Source: an uncultured Alphaproteobacteria bacterium
GTDB lineage: Bacteria; Pseudomonadota; Alphaproteobacteria; Puniceispirillales; Puniceispirillaceae
Length of the DNA stretch: 15,131 bases
NCBI GenBank assembly: GCA_913064995.1
Contig: CAJYBL010000018.1
Coordinates: forward strand, 1 to 15,131
Direction of reading: 5' to 3'
The notes under the pieces are model-generated. The model ran no database searches, was not told the origin of the DNA, and saw nothing but the letters and a program-made list of their open reading frames with translations. The position numbers and the translations under genes are program-made. Of the stretch, positions 8,297 to 15,131 are shown piece by piece (positions within the stretch are counted from its first letter, which is position 1; each line of letters opens with the position of its first letter).

Positions 8297-11130
8297 CCAA
8301 GATTTTAGATCTAGCATCGTCAAAATCGCAATTGGCCAAATCCAATCCAATTGCCAGCCCAGCCGACATGCCAGATGGCATTGCATGGCATCGTTGGCTA
8401 TTGCCGTTGCAAGGTGCGATGGCTGTCAATGAACCACCGCTTGACCGGTTGGCGATCGAGGCCGAACTTGATTCATACGCCACGGGCAAAACACCAGTAA
8501 ACCGTACCGAGCTGTTAAGCTGTTTGCGAACCCATCTTGATCAGGCAAAAGCCAGCCTTCGCGAGTCGTTTTACCACAGCAATGATGGCGCTGTTTATGT
8601 TGGCATGCATGCTTGGGTCATTGATATTTTGCTGCAAAGCCTTTACGCGCAAACGCAAAAACAATGCGCTGGAGGTGACGAGCTGGCGCTGATTGCCGTT
8701 GGCGGTTACGGGCGTGGTGAAATGGCACCATTTTCCGATATTGATATCATGTTTCTGATGCCAAAAAAGGTAACAGAAAGCCATACGAAATTTATCGAAT
8801 TCATGCTGTATATTTTATGGGATCTTGGTTTGAAAATCGGTCATTCAACCCGCAGCATTGCCGAATCAATTGATGCGGCAAATGACGATCAGACAGTGCT
8901 GACAAGCCTTCTTGAAATGCGTCATGTGGCTGGTGATGATTCGATGTGGGTGAAATTGAATCGGGCGGTTCAGCGCAAAATTGCCAAACAGAAACCGCTT
9001 GCCTATGTTGAAGAAAAGCTTGGCGAGCGTGACCTTCGCCATAAACGATTTGGGGATACGCGCTATGTTGTTGAACCGAACGTCAAAGATGGCAAGGGCG
9101 GGCTTCGTGATCTTCACAGCCTGTTCTGGATTACCAAATATGCCTATCGTGCCAACAGCATTATCGACATTGTCAAAAAAGGTGTTCTTCGAGATGGAGA
9201 GGCGCGGAAATTTGCCTTAGCGCAGCGGTTTTTATGGACGGTTCGCTGTCATCTTCATCTTCATGCTGACCGGCCCGAAGAACGGCTGGATTTCGAAGCG
9301 CAGATGATCATTGCACCGCGTCTTGGCTTTGCCGATCGGGGCGGGCTTCGTGGTGTTGAACGGTTTATGAAACGCTATTATCTGGCAGCGCGGAATGTTG
9401 GCAATCTAACGCGTATTTTCTGTGCAGCGATGGAAACGGATTTCCGCAAAAGCCTAATCAATTGGCGACCTGATTTTCTACGCACCCATGAACTTGATCC
9501 GTTTCATATTGAAAGCGGGCGCGTCCGGCTTGTCGATGATGTCTTGTTCCGTGACGCGCCAATTCGGCTGATCGAACTATTTGCCATTGCGCAAAAACAT
9601 GATGCTGATGTTCATCCAAGCACACTCCAACGCGTCACCCGGGCGTTAACGGCACTTGATTCAAAAACGCGTGATGATGCGCAAGCGAACCAATTGTTTC
9701 TGGATATTCTGACTTCACGCAAAAATCCTGAACGGGTGCTTCGTTTGATGAATGAAAGCGGCGTCTTTGGCCGCTTTTTGCCGGATTTCGGCCGGATAGT
9801 CGCGATGATGCAATTCGATATGTATCATAGCTATACGGTTGACGAACATACCTTGAAGGCCATTGGTATTCTTCATGGAATTGAAACTGGCGCGCTACGC
9901 GAAGCCGCGCCAGTTGCGACCGAGGTGATGCCAGAAATCGGATCGCGGCGCGCGCTTTATGTTGCCATGCTTCTTCATGATGTTGCCAAAGGGCGTGGCG
10001 GCAATCATTCGGTTCTTGGCGCCGAGGTGGCATTGGTGGTTTGCCCGCGTCTGGGTCTAAGCCATGAAGAAACCGAAACGGTTAGCTGGCTGATCCTGCA
10101 TCATTTGCTGATGAGCAAAATCGCGTTTCGCTATGATCTGAATGACCCGCAAACGATCGAGGATTTTGCCAGTATTGTGCAATCACCCGAGAGGTTGAAA
10201 CTGCTTTTGGTTCTGACCGTTGCTGATATTCGGGCAGTTGGGCCGAATATCTGGAATGGCTGGAAGGCCACGTTGATGCGCGACCTTTATTGTAGCTGCG
10301 ATGCCGTTTTGCGCGGTGCCGATCCGGCGGTAATTGCGCTTGGCAATGCCGAAGAGGCGCGTCAGGAGGCGGCGGCGAAACTAACCGATTGGGACGCGGC
10401 GCGGTTTGCCGCGCATGCGGCGAATATGCCGCTGACCTATTGGACAGGATTTGATTGCGAAAGTCAGGTTCGTCATGCGCGGCTTTGTGATCAATTTGCC
10501 AATCAGGATGCGCTTTTATTGATTGATTTCAAGCCTGATCCGGCGCGGCGCATAACCGAATTGACCATTCTAACCATTGATGATCCAGGGTTGTTTGCGC
10601 GGATTGCCGGTGCGGTGGCAGCAGCCGGTGCGAATATTGTTGGCGCACGCATTACGACCTGTCATGATGGAACGGTTCTTGATGTTTTCTTTTTGCAGGA
10701 TATGAAGAATCAGGCGATTGAAGATAAGGATGAATTGGCGCGGATTCGCACATCGCTTGAACGGTCGCTAACAGGGTCATTGAAACTTGAAAAAGCGCTG
10801 TTGGCGCGCTGGCAACAAACCCCACTTCGGGTGCGGCAAATGCCGGTTCCGTCGCGCGTTCTATTGTCGAATAAGATCAGCAACACCCATAGCGTGATTG
10901 AAGTTAATGGCCGTGATTTTCCGGGCTTGCTTCATAAAATCACACTTTGCCTTGCCAGTCTTGGATTGCAAATCCAGACGGCCACTGTTTCGACCTATGG
11001 CGAGCGTGTTGTCGATGTGTTTTATGTGAAAGATATCTTTGGTCTGCAAATTCAAAGCGAAACGCGTCAGCAAACCATCCGTAGCCAGCTATTGGCGGTT
11101 TTTGATGATGCTGATGAGGAAGCGGTATGA
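8293..11130 (+). CDS. glnD: Bifunctional PII uridylyltransferase/uridylyl-removing enzyme
   Basis: Nitrogen sensor that adds UMP to PII proteins when glutamine is low and removes it when glutamine is high. It has 945 aa, the usual size. The nucleotidyltransferase site GGYGRGEMAPFSDIDIMFL spans 137-155, with Asp149 and Asp151 as metal ligands. The uridylyl-removing HD domain has LLHDVAKGRGGNHS with His562-Asp563 and His572. Two C-terminal ACT domains, expected to bind glutamine, begin near 757 (ELTILTIDDPGLFARIAG) and 866 (HSVIEVNGRDFPGLLHKI). All catalytic residues look intact, so both activities are expected. The ATG overlaps the mutS stop (8293-8296) with AGGTGA about 6 nt upstream, and the gene's own stop overlaps the murJ start, which suggests translational coupling on both sides. 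No PII gene lies in the window. Confidence 0.98.
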   Translation: MTKILDLASSKSQLAKSNPIASPADMPDGIAWHRWLLPLQGAMAVNEPPLDRLAIEAELDSYATGKTPVNRTELLSCLRTHLDQAKASLRESFYHSNDGAVYVGMHAWVIDILLQSLYAQTQKQCAGGDELALIAVGGYGRGEMAPFSDIDIMFLMPKKVTESHTKFIEFMLYILWDLGLKIGHSTRSIAESIDAANDDQTVLTSLLEMRHVAGDDSMWVKLNRAVQRKIAKQKPLAYVEEKLGERDLRHKRFGDTRYVVEPNVKDGKGGLRDLHSLFWITKYAYRANSIIDIVKKGVLRDGEARKFALAQRFLWTVRCHLHLHADRPEERLDFEAQMIIAPRLGFADRGGLRGVERFMKRYYLAARNVGNLTRIFCAAMETDFRKSLINWRPDFLRTHELDPFHIESGRVRLVDDVLFRDAPIRLIELFAIAQKHDADVHPSTLQRVTRALTALDSKTRDDAQANQLFLDILTSRKNPERVLRLMNESGVFGRFLPDFGRIVAMMQFDMYHSYTVDEHTLKAIGILHGIETGALREAAPVATEVMPEIGSRRALYVAMLLHDVAKGRGGNHSVLGAEVALVVCPRLGLSHEETETVSWLILHHLLMSKIAFRYDLNDPQTIEDFASIVQSPERLKLLLVLTVADIRAVGPNIWNGWKATLMRDLYCSCDAVLRGADPAVIALGNAEEARQEAAAKLTDWDAARFAAHAANMPLTYWTGFDCESQVRHARLCDQFANQDALLLIDFKPDPARRITELTILTIDDPGLFARIAGAVAAAGANIVGARITTCHDGTVLDVFFLQDMKNQAIEDKDELARIRTSLERSLTGSLKLEKALLARWQQTPLRVRQMPVPSRVLLSNKISNTHSVIEVNGRDFPGLLHKITLCLASLGLQIQTATVSTYGERVVDVFYVKDIFGLQIQSETRQQTIRSQLLAVFDDADEEAV

Positions 11131-12713
11131 CCGATCAACCAAATGCGTCAAAGCCCGCAAAGCCCACCTCGCTTGGCCGCGCCTTTCAACAGATTGGCAG
11201 CCTAACAGCGATCAGCCGTATTGTTGGATTTATGCGGGATATCGCCTTTGCCAGTTTTCTGGGCGCAGGGCCAGCCGCCGATGCATTTCTGGTGGCGTTG
11301 AAATTGCCGAACATGTTTCGCCGCCTTAGCGCCGAAGGCGCGATGACCAATGCCTTTCTTCCCAGCTTTGCCAAAATACGCGAAACAGACGGGCGTGATG
11401 TGGCGCTTCGGCTGGCATCTGAGGCGCAGATTTTTCTGATCATTGCGCTTTTTGCTATTGTTGTGATTGCCGAAATCTTTATGCCCGAAGTCATTGGGCT
11501 TCTTGCTCCGGGTTTTGCTGCGACGCCTGATCGTCTGGCCGCAGCGGTTGATCTGGCGCGGGTGACCATGCCCTATCTGCCAATGATTTCTGTGGTTGCG
11601 CTTTGGGGTGCAATCGCCAATGCGCATGACCGGTTTATGGCTGCTGCCGCCGCGCCGATTTTGGCGAATCTCTGTTTTATTGTCGGGGCGATTTCGATCC
11701 CGATTGTGGCGGCTGATTCGGGTATTTTCAAAGCCCTGCCAATTGCAATTGGCCTTTTGATTGCTGGGTTTTGCCAATTGCTATTTTTGTTTTTTGTTCT
11801 GCGCCGCCTGTCGGCATTACCAAAACTGCAATGGCCGCGCCTATCTAATGCGGGCAAGCATATGTGGCGCAAATTCCTGCCAGCGGCACTTGGCGCTGGC
11901 GGTATGCAGCTTAATCTTCTGGTCGATTTAATTTTGGCATCAATGCTGCCGGTTGGTGCGATTTCATGGCTCTATTATGCTGATCGTGTGGCGCAATTGC
12001 CGCTTGGAATTGTTGGCATTGCGCTTGGTACGGCATTGCTGCCCAGATTGTCAGCTGCCGAGGCGGCTGGTCAAAAAGATGAAATTGCCAAAACGCTTGA
12101 TGAGGCAATTATCTTTGGTGGATTCTTTGTCGTGCCAGCGGTCACTGCACTGATCCTTCTCGCGGGTCCAATCATTGAGGGGTTGTTCGTCTATGGCGCT
12201 TTTTTGATTGATGATGCGGTGATGGCGGCAATGGCATTATCGGCCTATGCGCTTGGTCTTCCTGGATTTGTCATGGTTAAAATTTTGCAACCCGCATTTT
12301 ATGCGGCAGGCCAGCCAGGCACGGTTTTGAAAATATCAATCATGACCGTGGTGATCAATATAACGGCATCATTGGTGATGATGCCCATTTTTGGACATGT
12401 TGGGCTGGCGTTGGCAACGTCATTCTCAGGATTGATTGCGGCAATCACCATGGCGATTTTATTGTGCCGCCGCGGCCGTCTTGGTCGTGGTTCGCTCGGC
12501 ATGATTGGCAGGATTTTTCTTGCCAGCTTGGTCATGGCGATGTTGCTTTTGGCGATGGTTTGGCTTGCCGGAGGGGTAAGACAGCTTCTGCCCGCGGCAG
12601 GCTTTCTTGCCTGTTTGGTTGCCGTTGGCGGCGGTGGGTTTCTTTTAGCAGCATGGTGTTTTCGGGCAATTCCAGCCGGATTTGTCCGCGGATTTGGTAA
12701 CCGAAAGACTTGA
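11127..12713 (+). CDS. murJ: Lipid II flippase MurJ (MviN family)
   Basis: Inner-membrane MOP-superfamily transporter that moves the peptidoglycan precursor lipid II to the periplasmic face. At 528 aa with many hydrophobic segments, about 14 membrane spans are expected. The charged residues needed in the E. coli cavity are present: Arg31, Arg37 and Asp38 in SRIVGFMRD, Asp52 in ADAF, Arg65-Arg66 and Glu70 in FRRLSAEGAMTNAF, and Arg287 in WLYYADRVAQLPLGIVGIALGTALLP, the counterpart of E. coli Arg270. The short N-terminal extension is hydrophilic (Lys, Pro, Ser). Translation starts at the ATG overlapping the glnD stop, with GAGGA about 6 nt upstream. It is the last of the three overlapping genes; trpS follows after 106 bp. 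Identity is secure; the exact spans were not computed. Confidence 0.97.
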   Translation: MTDQPNASKPAKPTSLGRAFQQIGSLTAISRIVGFMRDIAFASFLGAGPAADAFLVALKLPNMFRRLSAEGAMTNAFLPSFAKIRETDGRDVALRLASEAQIFLIIALFAIVVIAEIFMPEVIGLLAPGFAATPDRLAAAVDLARVTMPYLPMISVVALWGAIANAHDRFMAAAAAPILANLCFIVGAISIPIVAADSGIFKALPIAIGLLIAGFCQLLFLFFVLRRLSALPKLQWPRLSNAGKHMWRKFLPAALGAGGMQLNLLVDLILASMLPVGAISWLYYADRVAQLPLGIVGIALGTALLPRLSAAEAAGQKDEIAKTLDEAIIFGGFFVVPAVTALILLAGPIIEGLFVYGAFLIDDAVMAAMALSAYALGLPGFVMVKILQPAFYAAGQPGTVLKISIMTVVINITASLVMMPIFGHVGLALATSFSGLIAAITMAILLCRRGRLGRGSLGMIGRIFLASLVMAMLLLAMVWLAGGVRQLLPAAGFLACLVAVGGGGFLLAAWCFRAIPAGFVRGFGNRKT

Positions 12714-12819
12714 CCGCGGCTGCGCAAGCGGGGATAACGCTGGCATGTAATCTCAATTGCAGGTGTGATGGTTTGGCACCGACCTTCCCGCATCTGATCA
12801 GGCTTGATGGATAGACCAA

Positions 12820-13863
12820 ATGACCGATTCAACAATGGAGACACCCGCAGGAAAGGGCCGTATCTTTTCCGGCATCCAGCCAACCGGCAATTTGCACCTT
12901 GGCAATTATCTTGGTGCCATTCGCAATTGGGTTGCTTTGCAGCATGATTTTGAATCGATCTATTGTGTTGTCGATTTGCATGCCATCACCGTTCATCAGG
13001 ATCCGGCTGATTTGCGAAAAAGCACGCGCGAAGTGGCGGCAAGCCTGATCGCTGCGGGCATCTCAACCGATCAATCAATCTTGTTTAATCAATCTTGCGT
13101 GCCGCAACATGCCGAGCTGGCGTGGATTTTCAATTGTGTGACCCGTCTTGGCTGGTTGAACCGGATGACTCAATTCAAAGAAAAGGCAGGCAAAAACCGC
13201 GAAAATGCATCTGTTGGCCTTTATGCCTATCCAACTTTGATGGCAGCCGATATTCTTACCTACCGCGCAACGCATGTTCCTGTTGGTGAAGATCAAAAAC
13301 AGCACCTTGAGTTAACCCGCGACATCGCACAGGCTTTTAATTCAATTTATGACAAAGATGTGTTTCCGCCTCCTGAACCACAAATTTTTGGCAACGCAAC
13401 ACGCGTCATGAGTCTTCGCGATGGCCGCGCCAAAATGAGCAAATCTGATCCGTCGGATAATTCACGGATCAATATGACCGATGATGCCGATATGATCATG
13501 CAGAAAATTCGCAAGGCAAAAACCGATCCTGATGCTTTGCCATCTGAAATGGCTGGTCTTGCCGATCGGCCTGAAGCCAGCAACCTTGTTGGCATCTATG
13601 CAGCGCTTGCCGAATGCAGCACCGATGATGTTCTTGCCGAATTTGGCGGGCGCGGATTTGGTGATTTCAAACAGGCGCTTGGCGATTTGGCTGTGGTGAA
13701 ATTGTCACCTATCGGTGCTGAAATGCAACGGCTCCTTGAAAATCCTGCTGATATTGACGGCATTCTTGCCAATGGCGCCGAACGTGCGGCGGCCATTGCG
13801 CGTCCAATTCTTGCCGAGGTGCGTGATATTGTTGGGTTTTTAGGATCAAGCACCGATCGCTAG
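12820..13863 (+). CDS. trpS: Tryptophan-tRNA ligase
   Basis: Class I aminoacyl-tRNA synthetase that charges tRNA-Trp in the cytoplasm. At 347 aa it has the normal bacterial length. The HIGH-type motif is PTGNLHLGNYLGA (HLGN at 26-29) and the KMSKS loop is intact at 205-209. The block VPVGEDQKQHLELTRDIAQAFN is typical of TrpRS. The N-terminus reads MTDSTMETPAGKGRIFSGIQ. The first ATG is preferred because GGAT lies about 9 nt before it; an ATG at 12835 lacks any upstream signal. The 106 bp between murJ and trpS show no convincing terminator, promoter or leader peptide, so trpS may be read from the mutS-glnD-murJ transcript or from its own promoter. Confidence 0.98.
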   Translation: MTDSTMETPAGKGRIFSGIQPTGNLHLGNYLGAIRNWVALQHDFESIYCVVDLHAITVHQDPADLRKSTREVAASLIAAGISTDQSILFNQSCVPQHAELAWIFNCVTRLGWLNRMTQFKEKAGKNRENASVGLYAYPTLMAADILTYRATHVPVGEDQKQHLELTRDIAQAFNSIYDKDVFPPPEPQIFGNATRVMSLRDGRAKMSKSDPSDNSRINMTDDADMIMQKIRKAKTDPDALPSEMAGLADRPEASNLVGIYAALAECSTDDVLAEFGGRGFGDFKQALGDLAVVKLSPIGAEMQRLLENPADIDGILANGAERAAAIARPILAEVRDIVGFLGSSTDR

Positions 13864-13871
13864 ATGGGCTT

Positions 13872-13895
13872 GTGATCGCCAGATGCGCTGATCAC
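13872..13895 (+). other. Stem-loop just after trpS
   Basis: GTGATC (13872-13877) and GATCAC (13890-13895) can pair around a 12-nt loop, starting 9 nt after the trpS stop. There is no T-run after it, so it is not a standard intrinsic terminator. It could protect the mRNA 3' end, or it could be chance. GCCAGAT occurs in the loop and again at 13898-13904. Confidence 0.3.
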
Positions 13896-13982
13896 TAGCC
13901 AGATCGGTGCAGATATGCGATATTGGAATTGCTTTGGGTTGTAGTTTTAACTGAAACCACCATATGTAGTCGAAGGGACTAA

Positions 13983-13995
13983 CGCATATTATGCG
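13983..13995. promoter_or_regulatory. 13-bp palindrome, possible operator
   Basis: CGCATA-T-TATGCG is a perfect 6+1+6 inverted repeat in the gene-free region, about 147 bp before the nfu start. The size and symmetry suit a dimeric regulator, but I do not recognise it as a Fur, IscR or RirA site. Confidence 0.3.
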
Positions 13996-14022
13996 ATGGC
14001 ATGAAAATGGTTTTGGGGCGGT

Positions 14023-14033
14023 GATTAATCTGT
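14023..14033. repeat. Direct repeat GATTAATCTGT, copy 1
   Basis: First copy of an 11-bp direct repeat. The first eight bases, GATTAATC, are themselves a perfect palindrome. It lies about 108 bp upstream of the nfu ATG. It may be a paired regulator site. Confidence 0.5.
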
Positions 14034-14070
14034 CTGCGCCAAGATTGTGAATTTAGCCTAAACGACAAAA

Positions 14071-14081
14071 GATTAATCTGT
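14071..14081. repeat. Direct repeat GATTAATCTGT, copy 2
   Basis: Second copy, identical over 11 bases and exactly 48 bp downstream of the first, ending 60 bp before the nfu ATG. Confidence 0.5.
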
Positions 14082-14085
14082 TATT

Positions 14086-14099
14086 GCCCTGAAATGGGC
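14086..14099 (+). other. Small GC hairpin upstream of nfu
   Basis: GCCC-TGAAAT-GGGC can form a 4-bp stem and is followed by CTTTCT. It is too short to call a terminator. It sits in the probable nfu leader, about 42 bp before the ATG. Confidence 0.2.
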
Positions 14100-14141
14100 C
14101 TTTCTGATGGCAAATTTATCGCATGGAAAAGGAATGATTAG

Positions 14142-14699
14142 ATGTTTATTCAAACACAAGATACGCCGAATCCGGCAACATTGAAATTCATCCCCGGTGT
14201 TCCGGTGATGGCGCAGGGAACTGCTGATTTTGCCGATTCTGATAGCGCCAATAAATCACCATTAGCACGGCGCCTTTTCCAAGTTGATGGCGTAACAGCG
14301 GTTTTTTTGGGTGCTGATTTTGTTGCCGTGACCAAAGCTGAGGGGCTTGATTGGTTTGCGCTCAAGCCGGGGATCCTTGCTGGCATCATGGAACATTATG
14401 CATCGGGCATGCCGGTCATTGAAAAAGACGTCGAGCTTACTGATCCTCATGCCGAAGATGGTGACAGTGATACTGTCCAGCAGATCAAACAGCTTTTGGA
14501 TTCGCGCGTTCGTCCGGCAGTGGCAATGGATGGCGGTGATATTGTGTTTCAGGGCTTTGATGATGGTATTGTCACATTGCAGATGCGTGGTGCCTGTCAG
14601 GGCTGCCCTAGCTCGACAGCAACATTGAAAATGGGCATTGAAAATATGCTTCGCCATTATATCCCTGAAGTGCGTGAGGTTCGTGCGGCCGAGCTGTAA
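14142..14699 (+). CDS. nfu: Nfu-type Fe-S cluster scaffold/carrier (Nfu_N plus NifU C-terminal domain)
   Basis: Carries and delivers iron-sulfur clusters to client proteins; it is the bacterial relative of mitochondrial NFU1. The protein has 185 aa. The Nfu_N domain runs from residue 1 to about 90: MFIQTQDTPNPATLKFIPG, SPLARRLFQVDGVTAVFLGADFVAVTK and WFALKP. After an acidic linker (about 94-112) comes the NifU-like domain with LLDSRVRPAVAMDGGDIVF and GACQGCPSSTATLK, with Cys152 and Cys155 forming the CxxC that holds a 4Fe-4S cluster between two subunits. It differs from E. coli NfuA, whose N-terminal domain is a degenerate A-type carrier, and from full NifU. The ATG has AAGGA 8 nt upstream. 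It follows trpS, a position I recall for this gene in other alphaproteobacteria. Confidence 0.96.
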   Translation: MFIQTQDTPNPATLKFIPGVPVMAQGTADFADSDSANKSPLARRLFQVDGVTAVFLGADFVAVTKAEGLDWFALKPGILAGIMEHYASGMPVIEKDVELTDPHAEDGDSDTVQQIKQLLDSRVRPAVAMDGGDIVFQGFDDGIVTLQMRGACQGCPSSTATLKMGIENMLRHYIPEVREVRAAEL

Positions 14700-14749
14700 G
14701 ACAGTCACAACTGCGCCAATTATAGATGTTCAGATTTAAGGCTTAGGTT

Positions 14750-15131
14750 GTGATATCGTCGATTTCTAACTGGCTGACCAACAGGCGGATCGTCTGGATC
14801 GCTGTGGCTATTGCGTTTTTAGGCTTTACCGGCCCCGGTCTTTTTGGCCTGTCACCACCGCAATTTTTTCATGGCCATGACGTGGCTACCGAACAGTCAA
14901 AGACAGATGATTTGCGATCGGGAAAACATTTGGCTCCTGTTACCGCCCCACAGGTGGTGCAGCCAGACGCATCCCTAGCAATCGCTGCAACGCCTAAAAT
15001 CAGCCGTGACGCCGCAGATGCCAAGGATAGCGTGATGCGTGATTCGCCTGAAACGTCCCTGTTTGCAAAGTCGCCAACAACCGTTAAAGGGCCGAATACA
15101 AGCCATACTGCACCTAGACCCACAAAGCTGG
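14750..15131 (+). CDS. Membrane-anchored protein of unknown function (3'-truncated)
   Basis: A frame open to the right edge, 127 codons seen, starting at GTG 14750 with AAGG at 14738-14741, 8 nt upstream. An in-frame TAG at 14744 rules out an earlier start. Residues 8-13 (WLTNRR) are basic, and residues 14-34 (IVWIAVAIAFLGFTGPGLFG and on) form one hydrophobic segment, consistent with an uncleaved signal anchor placing the rest in the periplasm. From about residue 35 it is rich in Ala, Pro, Thr, Ser and Asp, which suggests a disordered linker to a folded domain beyond the window. I do not recognise a family. Cell-envelope proteins such as peptidoglycan hydrolases or SPOR/TonB-type proteins have such linkers, but nothing here decides. 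It starts 50 bp after nfu. A 84-codon minus-strand frame over the same region looks like a shadow. Confidence 0.7.
   Translation, partial: MISSISNWLTNRRIVWIAVAIAFLGFTGPGLFGLSPPQFFHGHDVATEQSKTDDLRSGKHLAPVTAPQVVQPDASLAIAATPKISRDAADAKDSVMRDSPETSLFAKSPTTVKGPNTSHTAPRPTKL

Larger units (their letters stand above)
13864..14141. other. Gene-free region between trpS and nfu with several small symmetric motifs
   Basis: No gene was found in these 278 bp. The one short ATG frame (19 codons from 13991) has no well-placed ribosome binding site. The stretch holds a stem-loop after trpS (13872-13895), an imperfect inverted repeat with AGTT-TT-AACT at its centre (13937-13958), a 13-bp palindrome (13983-13995), two copies of GATTAATCTGT, a small GC hairpin (14086-14099) and the nfu ribosome binding site AAGGA (8 nt before the ATG). 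ATGCGAT occurs at 13915 and 13991, and inverted at 14118. It probably contains the nfu promoter, but I could not define a -35/-10 pair. Confidence 0.5.

Noticed and set aside
11202..11777. 191- and 127-codon minus-strand frames inside murJ
   Set aside because: Both mirror the murJ coding frame. Their translations are rich in Arg/Lys/Asn/His without family motifs.
12299..12883. 194-codon minus-strand frame across the murJ-trpS junction
   Set aside because: It overlaps the conserved ends of two real genes and gives a Pro/Arg-rich translation with no motif.
13991..14050. 19-codon ORF in the trpS-nfu spacer as a leader peptide
   Set aside because: The only upstream GGGA is about 12 nt away. It has no run of regulatory codons and no paired attenuator with a T-run.
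14086..14106. Intrinsic terminator before nfu
   Set aside because: The stem is only 4 bp and the following run is CTTTCT, which is too weak to support the call.
1..15131. Mobile elements, CRISPR arrays, toxin-antitoxin or defence genes, tRNA/rRNA
   Set aside because: None was seen on either strand. Nearly all the sequence is accounted for by conserved housekeeping genes in a familiar order.

Overview
The window is a stretch of ordinary chromosome from an alphaproteobacterium. The main evidence is the block malic enzyme <- -> mutS-glnD-murJ-trpS-(Nfu-type NifU), with the malic enzyme divergent from mutS. I recall this order from Sinorhizobium and other alphaproteobacteria. Supporting evidence is the NFU1-type Fe-S scaffold with an Nfu_N domain and the PfkB adenosine-kinase-like protein. 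Base composition is close to balanced, with many GAT/GCC/AAT codons, which is less GC-rich than rhizobia or Rhodospirillum. A marine SAR116-like lineage would fit, but that is an inference from composition and style, not a proven assignment.

Layout from left to right: (1) dapB, missing its 5' end, and nth, both on + and 2 bp apart. (2) A convergent lipoprotein gene of unknown function on -. (3) A PfkB-family sugar/nucleoside kinase on +, divergent from the lipoprotein. (4) The two-domain malic enzyme maeB on -, convergent with the kinase. (5) A 153-bp divergent region, then mutS-glnD-murJ on +, joined by two ATGA stop/start overlaps. (6) trpS, 106 bp after murJ. (7) A 278-bp gene-free region with several small symmetric or repeated motifs. 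(8) The Nfu scaffold gene. (9) The start of a membrane-anchored protein that runs off the right edge. It has a GTG start and a good ribosome binding site.

The genes cover lysine/cell-wall precursor synthesis (dapB), base-excision and mismatch repair (nth, mutS), carbon flow from malate to pyruvate (maeB), nitrogen signalling (glnD), lipid II export (murJ), tryptophan charging (trpS) and Fe-S cluster delivery (nfu). Nth is itself a 4Fe-4S protein. The overlapping mutS-glnD-murJ trio is probably one transcript with coupled translation, although the three functions are unrelated.

I see no insertion sequence, phage gene, CRISPR array, rRNA or tRNA gene, and no convincing new system. The items most worth a second look are the unknown lipoprotein, the paired 11-bp repeats upstream of nfu, the apparent absence of a universal-stress-protein gene between trpS and nfu, and the truncated membrane-anchored gene at the right edge.
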